From: Heyndrickxia sp050281185
Lineage (GTDB): Bacteria; Bacillota; Bacilli; Bacillales; Bacillaceae_C
Length of the DNA: 64,000 nt
Reading direction: 5' to 3'
NCBI RefSeq assembly: GCF_050281185.1
Contig: NZ_JBNNWS010000007.1
Span: 211,964 to 275,963, forward strand
Shown here piece after piece: positions 60,618 through 64,000 of the stretch. A program made the position numbers and the translations under genes. The notes below the pieces were generated by a model. That model ran no database searches, was not told where the DNA came from, and saw nothing but the letters and a program-made list of their open reading frames with translations. Every line of letters starts with the position of its first letter. Positions within the stretch are counted from its first letter, which is position 1.

Positions 60618-61859
60618 ATGAGTAAGATTGCAGAGCAAGACAAAGAAGTGTATCAAGCGATTCAAGATGAGCTTAAACGTCAGCAGACAAAAATTGAATT
60701 GATTGCTTCTGAGAACTTTGTTAGTGAAGCGGTTATGGAAGCACAAGGGTCTGTATTAACGAATAAATATGCTGAAGGATATCCAGGACGCCGCTATTAT
60801 GGTGGTTGTGAATATGTTGATGTAGTCGAGAATCTTGCACGTGATCGTGCTAAGAAAATATTTGGTGCAGAGCATGTAAATGTACAGCCGCATTCTGGCG
60901 CACAAGCAAATATGGCCGTTTACTTTACTGTTCTTGAACCTGGAGATACTGTTCTCGGAATGAATCTTTCTCATGGAGGCCATTTAACACATGGCAGCCC
61001 TGTTAACTTTAGTGGTGTACAGTATAACTTTGTTGAGTATGGTGTAGATGAACAAAGCCATACCATTGATTATGAAGATGTATTAAATAAAGCTCGTGAA
61101 CATAAACCTAAATTAATCGTTGCTGGTGCCAGTGCGTATCCTCGAGTGATTGATTTTAAAAAGTTCCGTGAAATTGCAGATGAAATAGGAGCTTATTTGA
61201 TGGTAGATATGGCTCATATTGCTGGTCTAGTGGCTACAGGTATACACCCAAGCCCTGTTCCATATGCTGATTTCGTTACAACTACTACACATAAAACTTT
61301 ACGTGGTCCACGTGGTGGAATGATTTTGTGTAAAGAAGAATTTGCTAAGAAGATTGATAAGTCTATCTTCCCTGGGATTCAAGGTGGTCCATTAATGCAT
61401 GTTATTGCTGCAAAAGCAGTAGCGTTTGGTGAAGCACTTGAAGATAGTTTTAAAGAATATTCACAAAAGATTGTGGATAATGCAAAACGCTTAGGTGAAT
61501 CTCTAAAAAAAGAAGGTATAAGTCTTGTTTCAGGCGGAACGGACAACCATTTATTATTAGTAGATTTACGTACTTTAAGTCTAACTGGTAAAGTAGCCGA
61601 AAAGGTGTTAGATGATATTGGCATTACAGTTAATAAGAACACCATTCCATTTGATCCTGAAAGCCCATTTGTTACAAGTGGCATTCGAATTGGGACAGCT
61701 GCAGTAACATCACGCGGCTTTGGAATTGAAGAAATGGACGAAATTGCTTCAATCATCGGAAATACACTGAAAAATCATGAGAATGAAGAAAAACTAGAAG
61801 AAGCACGTGCTCGTGTTGCTGCATTAACCGAAAAATTCCCATTATATCCACAAAAGTAA
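60618..61859 (+). CDS. glyA: Serine hydroxymethyltransferase
   Basis: A 413-residue PLP enzyme converting serine and tetrahydrofolate to glycine and methylene-tetrahydrofolate. The PLP lysine is in VTTTTHKTLRGPRGG. Other signatures are IASENFVSEAVMEAQGS, EGYPGRRYYGGCE and VDMAHIAGLVA. The length is normal. GCAGGAGGGG precedes the ATG. Repeat B2 lies in its upstream region, where a promoter or PurR site would be expected but was not recognised. Confidence 0.97.
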   Translation: MSKIAEQDKEVYQAIQDELKRQQTKIELIASENFVSEAVMEAQGSVLTNKYAEGYPGRRYYGGCEYVDVVENLARDRAKKIFGAEHVNVQPHSGAQANMAVYFTVLEPGDTVLGMNLSHGGHLTHGSPVNFSGVQYNFVEYGVDEQSHTIDYEDVLNKAREHKPKLIVAGASAYPRVIDFKKFREIADEIGAYLMVDMAHIAGLVATGIHPSPVPYADFVTTTTHKTLRGPRGGMILCKEEFAKKIDKSIFPGIQGGPLMHVIAAKAVAFGEALEDSFKEYSQKIVDNAKRLGESLKKEGISLVSGGTDNHLLLVDLRTLSLTGKVAEKVLDDIGITVNKNTIPFDPESPFVTSGIRIGTAAVTSRGFGIEEMDEIASIIGNTLKNHENEEKLEEARARVAALTEKFPLYPQK

Positions 61860-61867
61860 TATAAAGA

Positions 61868-61913
61868 AAGGAGTTTGTTCTGCAGGTCTGCCTTGAGAAC
61901 AAACTCCTTTTTC
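61868..61913 (+). terminator. Terminator after glyA
   Basis: A perfect 14-bp stem (61868-61881 with 61896-61909), a 14-nt loop and a T-run. Confidence 0.9.
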
Positions 61914-61985
61914 GTGTAGAATGGGAATGGTGAATCTGTAATAAAAATAAACTTATTATAAATGATATAAAAAGGAGAGAAAAAG

Positions 61986-62615
61986 ATGGGAAATGTTTAC
62001 GTAATTGATCATCCTCTTATTCAACATAAGTTAACGTACATACGCGATAAAAATACAGGAACAAAAGAATTTCGTGAGCTAGTTGATGAAGTAGCGGCGC
62101 TTATGGCATTTGAAATTACAAGGGATATGCCGCTTCAAGAAATCGAAATTGAAACACCAGTAAGCGTAGCAAAAGCAAAAATTTTATCAGGCAAAAAGAT
62201 CGGGATTGTACCAATTCTTCGCGCAGGGATCGGTATGGTTGATGGTGTGTTGAATTTAATTCCAGCTGCCAAGGTAGGTCATATTGGTTTATATCGTGAT
62301 CCTAAGACACTAAAGCCTGTTGAATACTATGTAAAACTTCCTAATGATGTTGAGGAAAGGGACTTCATTTTAGTTGATCCAATGTTAGCTACGGGAGGTT
62401 CAGCTGTAGAAGCGATTAATTCCTTGAAAAAACGCGGAGCAAAAAGCATTAAGTTTATGTGTTTAATTGCTGCCCCAGAAGGTGTAGAAGCAATAAAAGA
62501 AGCGCATCCAGATATCGATATATATATTGCTGGATTAGATGAGAAATTGAATGAAAAAGGCTATATTGTGCCTGGATTAGGAGATGCAGGGGATCGATTA
62601 TTCGGTACAAAATAA
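61986..62615 (+). CDS. upp: Uracil phosphoribosyltransferase
   Basis: A 209-residue pyrimidine salvage enzyme making UMP from uracil and PRPP. The PRPP-binding motif is in FILVDPMLATGGSAVEAI, and the uracil-binding region near the C-terminus reads GYIVPGLGDAGDRLFGTK. AAAAGGAGAG precedes the ATG. It follows glyA and precedes wecB, as in many bacilli upstream of the atp operon. Confidence 0.97.
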   Translation: MGNVYVIDHPLIQHKLTYIRDKNTGTKEFRELVDEVAALMAFEITRDMPLQEIEIETPVSVAKAKILSGKKIGIVPILRAGIGMVDGVLNLIPAAKVGHIGLYRDPKTLKPVEYYVKLPNDVEERDFILVDPMLATGGSAVEAINSLKKRGAKSIKFMCLIAAPEGVEAIKEAHPDIDIYIAGLDEKLNEKGYIVPGLGDAGDRLFGTK

Positions 62616-62656
62616 GTATGGGTTTTTATTTCTTTAAAAAGTAGAATTCATTGGAA

Positions 62657-62700
62657 GAAGAGTCCGAAATCGGCTTTTGCCGATTTCCTCCAAACTCTTC
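62657..62700 (+). other. Nested hairpin between upp and wecB
   Basis: The inner perfect stem GAAATCGGC (62666-62674) with GCCGATTTC (62679-62687) and TTTT loop is enclosed by GAAGAGT (62657-62663) with ACTCTTC (62694-62700). No T-run follows; the wecB ribosome-binding site begins a dozen bases downstream. Perhaps an mRNA processing or leader structure. Confidence 0.6.
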
Positions 62701-62724
62701 CCATCTCAAAAAAGGAGACAGGAC

Positions 62725-63873
62725 ATGAATAGACCAATTAAAGTAATGACAATCTTTGGAACGAGACCAGAAGCGATTAAAATGGCCCCGCTTGTTCTTG
62801 AGCTGCAGAAATACCCTGATACAATTGAATCGATAGTAACGGTCACAGCTCAGCATCGACAAATGCTTGACCAAGTGCTTGATATTTTTAATATTAAACC
62901 ACATTTTGATTTAAATATTATGAAAGATCGGCAAACACTAATAGATGTTACGACTAGAGGATTAGAAGGCCTTGACCGTGTAATGAAAGAGGCAAAGCCT
63001 GATATTGTATTAGTACATGGTGATACGACAACCACTTTTGTTGCAAGCCTAGCAGCCTATTATAATAAGATTGTAGTTGGACATGTCGAAGCAGGACTTC
63101 GAACATGGAATAAGTATTCACCTTTTCCTGAAGAGATCAACCGTCAATTGACAGGTGTCATTGCGGATTTGCATTTTTCTCCAACAGAAAAAGCAGCAAA
63201 TAATTTATTGGCAGAAAATAAAAAGCCGGAAAGCATATTTATCACTGGAAATACAGCGATTGATGCATTAAAAACTACGGTTAAAAATGAATATATTCAT
63301 AATGTTCTAGAAAAGCTGGGGAATGATCGATTAGTTCTGCTAACTGCCCATCGCCGTGAAAACCTTGGAGAACCCATGCGTCAAATGTTCCGCGCAGTAA
63401 AGCGATTGGTTGAAGATCATCCAAATGTTCAAGTTGTCTATCCAGTTCACTTAAATCCAGTTGTACGGGAATTAGCAAATGAAATTCTTGGAAATGATTC
63501 GCGTATTCATCTCATCGAACCATTAGATGTGATAGATTTCCACAATTTTGCTAAGCACGCTCACCTTATTTTAACTGATTCTGGTGGAGTTCAAGAAGAG
63601 GCTCCATCACTAGGAGTACCAGTATTAGTTCTTCGTGATACAACTGAACGTCCAGAAGGAATTGAAGCTGGTACACTTAAATTAGCTGGTGTGGATGAAG
63701 AAACCATTTATCGACTTGCAACAGAATTGTTAACAAATGAAGCAGAGTACGAAAAAATGGCAAAGGCAACCAATCCATATGGAGATGGACAAGCATCGAG
63801 GAGGATTGTTCAAGCAATCCAATACTATTTCAAAGAGATCGATGAAAGACCTGAACCATTCAAACCATTATAA
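62725..63873 (+). CDS. wecB: UDP-N-acetylglucosamine 2-epimerase
   Basis: A 382-residue non-hydrolysing epimerase that forms UDP-ManNAc for wall teichoic acid linkage units or other surface polymers (MnaA/YvyH in B. subtilis). It has FGTRPEAIKMAPLVLEL, VLVHGDTTTTF, VGHVEAGLRTWNKYSPFPEEINR and LTDSGGVQEEAPSLGVPVLVLR, which hold the catalytic and UDP-binding residues. ATG 62725 with AAAGGAGACAGG upstream is preferred to the longer frame from 62677. A terminator follows immediately, with an intron-like element behind it. Confidence 0.94.
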   Translation: MNRPIKVMTIFGTRPEAIKMAPLVLELQKYPDTIESIVTVTAQHRQMLDQVLDIFNIKPHFDLNIMKDRQTLIDVTTRGLEGLDRVMKEAKPDIVLVHGDTTTTFVASLAAYYNKIVVGHVEAGLRTWNKYSPFPEEINRQLTGVIADLHFSPTEKAANNLLAENKKPESIFITGNTAIDALKTTVKNEYIHNVLEKLGNDRLVLLTAHRRENLGEPMRQMFRAVKRLVEDHPNVQVVYPVHLNPVVRELANEILGNDSRIHLIEPLDVIDFHNFAKHAHLILTDSGGVQEEAPSLGVPVLVLRDTTERPEGIEAGTLKLAGVDEETIYRLATELLTNEAEYEKMAKATNPYGDGQASRRIVQAIQYYFKEIDERPEPFKPL

Positions 63874-63877
63874 TCAA

Positions 63878-63906
63878 GGCGGAGAAATCCGCCTTTTTTT
63901 TTTTTT
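63878..63906 (+). terminator. Terminator after wecB
   Basis: GGCGGA (63878-63883) pairs with TCCGCC (63888-63893), a GAAA loop, then 13 T residues (63894-63906). Confidence 0.92.
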
Positions 63907-63908
63907 AT

Positions 63909-64000
63909 GTGTGCCAGGCATGGCAACTATCTTGGTGGTGAAAGTCCACTGTGGGGGTACACATCGTCCAACCACTAAGGAAGCGCAAGGTACTTATCGT
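63909..64000 (+). mobile_element. 5' end of a group II intron, probably IIC type (cut by window)
   Basis: The sequence starts GTGTGCCAGGCATGGCAACT two bases after the wecB terminator T-run, continues with GGTGGTGAAAGTCCACTGTG and then AACCACTAAGGAAGCGCAAG. This resembles the 5' end of bacterial group II introns such as the IIC intron of Oceanobacillus (GTGTGCC.GGCATGG then GGTGAGAGTCC). Insertion just behind an intrinsic terminator is typical of the IIC class. The reverse transcriptase gene and the 3' end would lie beyond the window. Confidence 0.75.

Noticed and set aside
62677..62724. N-terminal extension of WecB
   Set aside because: The upstream codons run through the hairpin and ribosome-binding site; ATG 62725 gives the standard start FGTRPEAIK within a few residues.
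1..64000. tRNA or rRNA genes
   Set aside because: No cloverleaf-like stretch with the usual GTTCGA-type arm in context and no rRNA-like sequence was noticed; a covariance-model scan would be needed to exclude them fully.

Overview
The window is a stretch of chromosome from a low-GC, endospore-forming Bacillaceae species. The calls rest on recognisable protein motifs and on gene order that follows the Bacillus subtilis ywf-ywg-ywh ... ywj-ywl segment (rsfA, ywfO, ywgA, ywhB, ywhC, ywhD, pbpG, speE, speB ... argS ... rpoE, pyrG, ywjG, spo0F, fbaA, ywjH, murA2, glpX, rho, rpmE, tdk, prfA, prmC, spoIIR, ywlB-ywlG, glyA, upp, wecB). Sporulation genes (rsfA-like, pbpG, spo0F, spoIIR, a YhcN/YlaJ-like lipoprotein) support a spore former. 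The fused isobutyryl-CoA mutase operon and the dispersed repeats argue against B. subtilis itself. No similarity search was run; names come from motif recognition and synteny.

Layout. 1-10955: end of an ABC exporter gene, then the conserved rsfA to speB block, ending with spermidine synthase and agmatinase. 10956-21057: accessory island. It holds an array of 171-bp tandem units with a 20-bp palindrome, a duplicated scrap of the speB 3' end, a small membrane protein, then a ComX-like peptide gene, a ComP-like kinase and a ComA-like regulator, followed by a six-gene ABC/membrane-protein operon. No comQ is present and the ComX-like peptide has no tryptophan. 21305-26023: sulfite-exporter-family permease, ywiB, argS, a second palindrome array (182-bp units) and cardiolipin synthase. 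26329-37483: acyl-CoA oxidation operons (fadF, thiolase, 3-hydroxybutyryl-CoA dehydrogenase, two acyl-CoA dehydrogenases, a TetR regulator, IcmF). Two related operator-like sites and a cre site lie in front of them.

37777-62615: conserved core from rpoE to upp. It covers CTP synthesis with its attenuator leader, the Spo0F phosphorelay, glycolysis and gluconeogenesis, peptidoglycan precursor synthesis, Rho, release factor and its methylase, SpoIIR, tRNA t6A synthesis, Mn export and protein-arginine phosphatase. An MCP and a TetR gene are inserted between ywlE and rpiB. 62725-64000: wecB, its terminator, and directly behind the T-run the 5' end of what looks like a group II (IIC-type) intron cut by the window edge.

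The intergenic space is unusually rich in structure: several families of 120-210 bp imperfect palindromes (called A to E here), two palindrome arrays between convergent genes, and three arrays of short motifs repeated every 20-21 bp just after stop codons. The strongest candidates for something undescribed are the ComQ-less, tryptophan-less ComX/ComP/ComA locus with its neighbouring transporter operon, and the 21-bp-period and 171/182-bp-period arrays.
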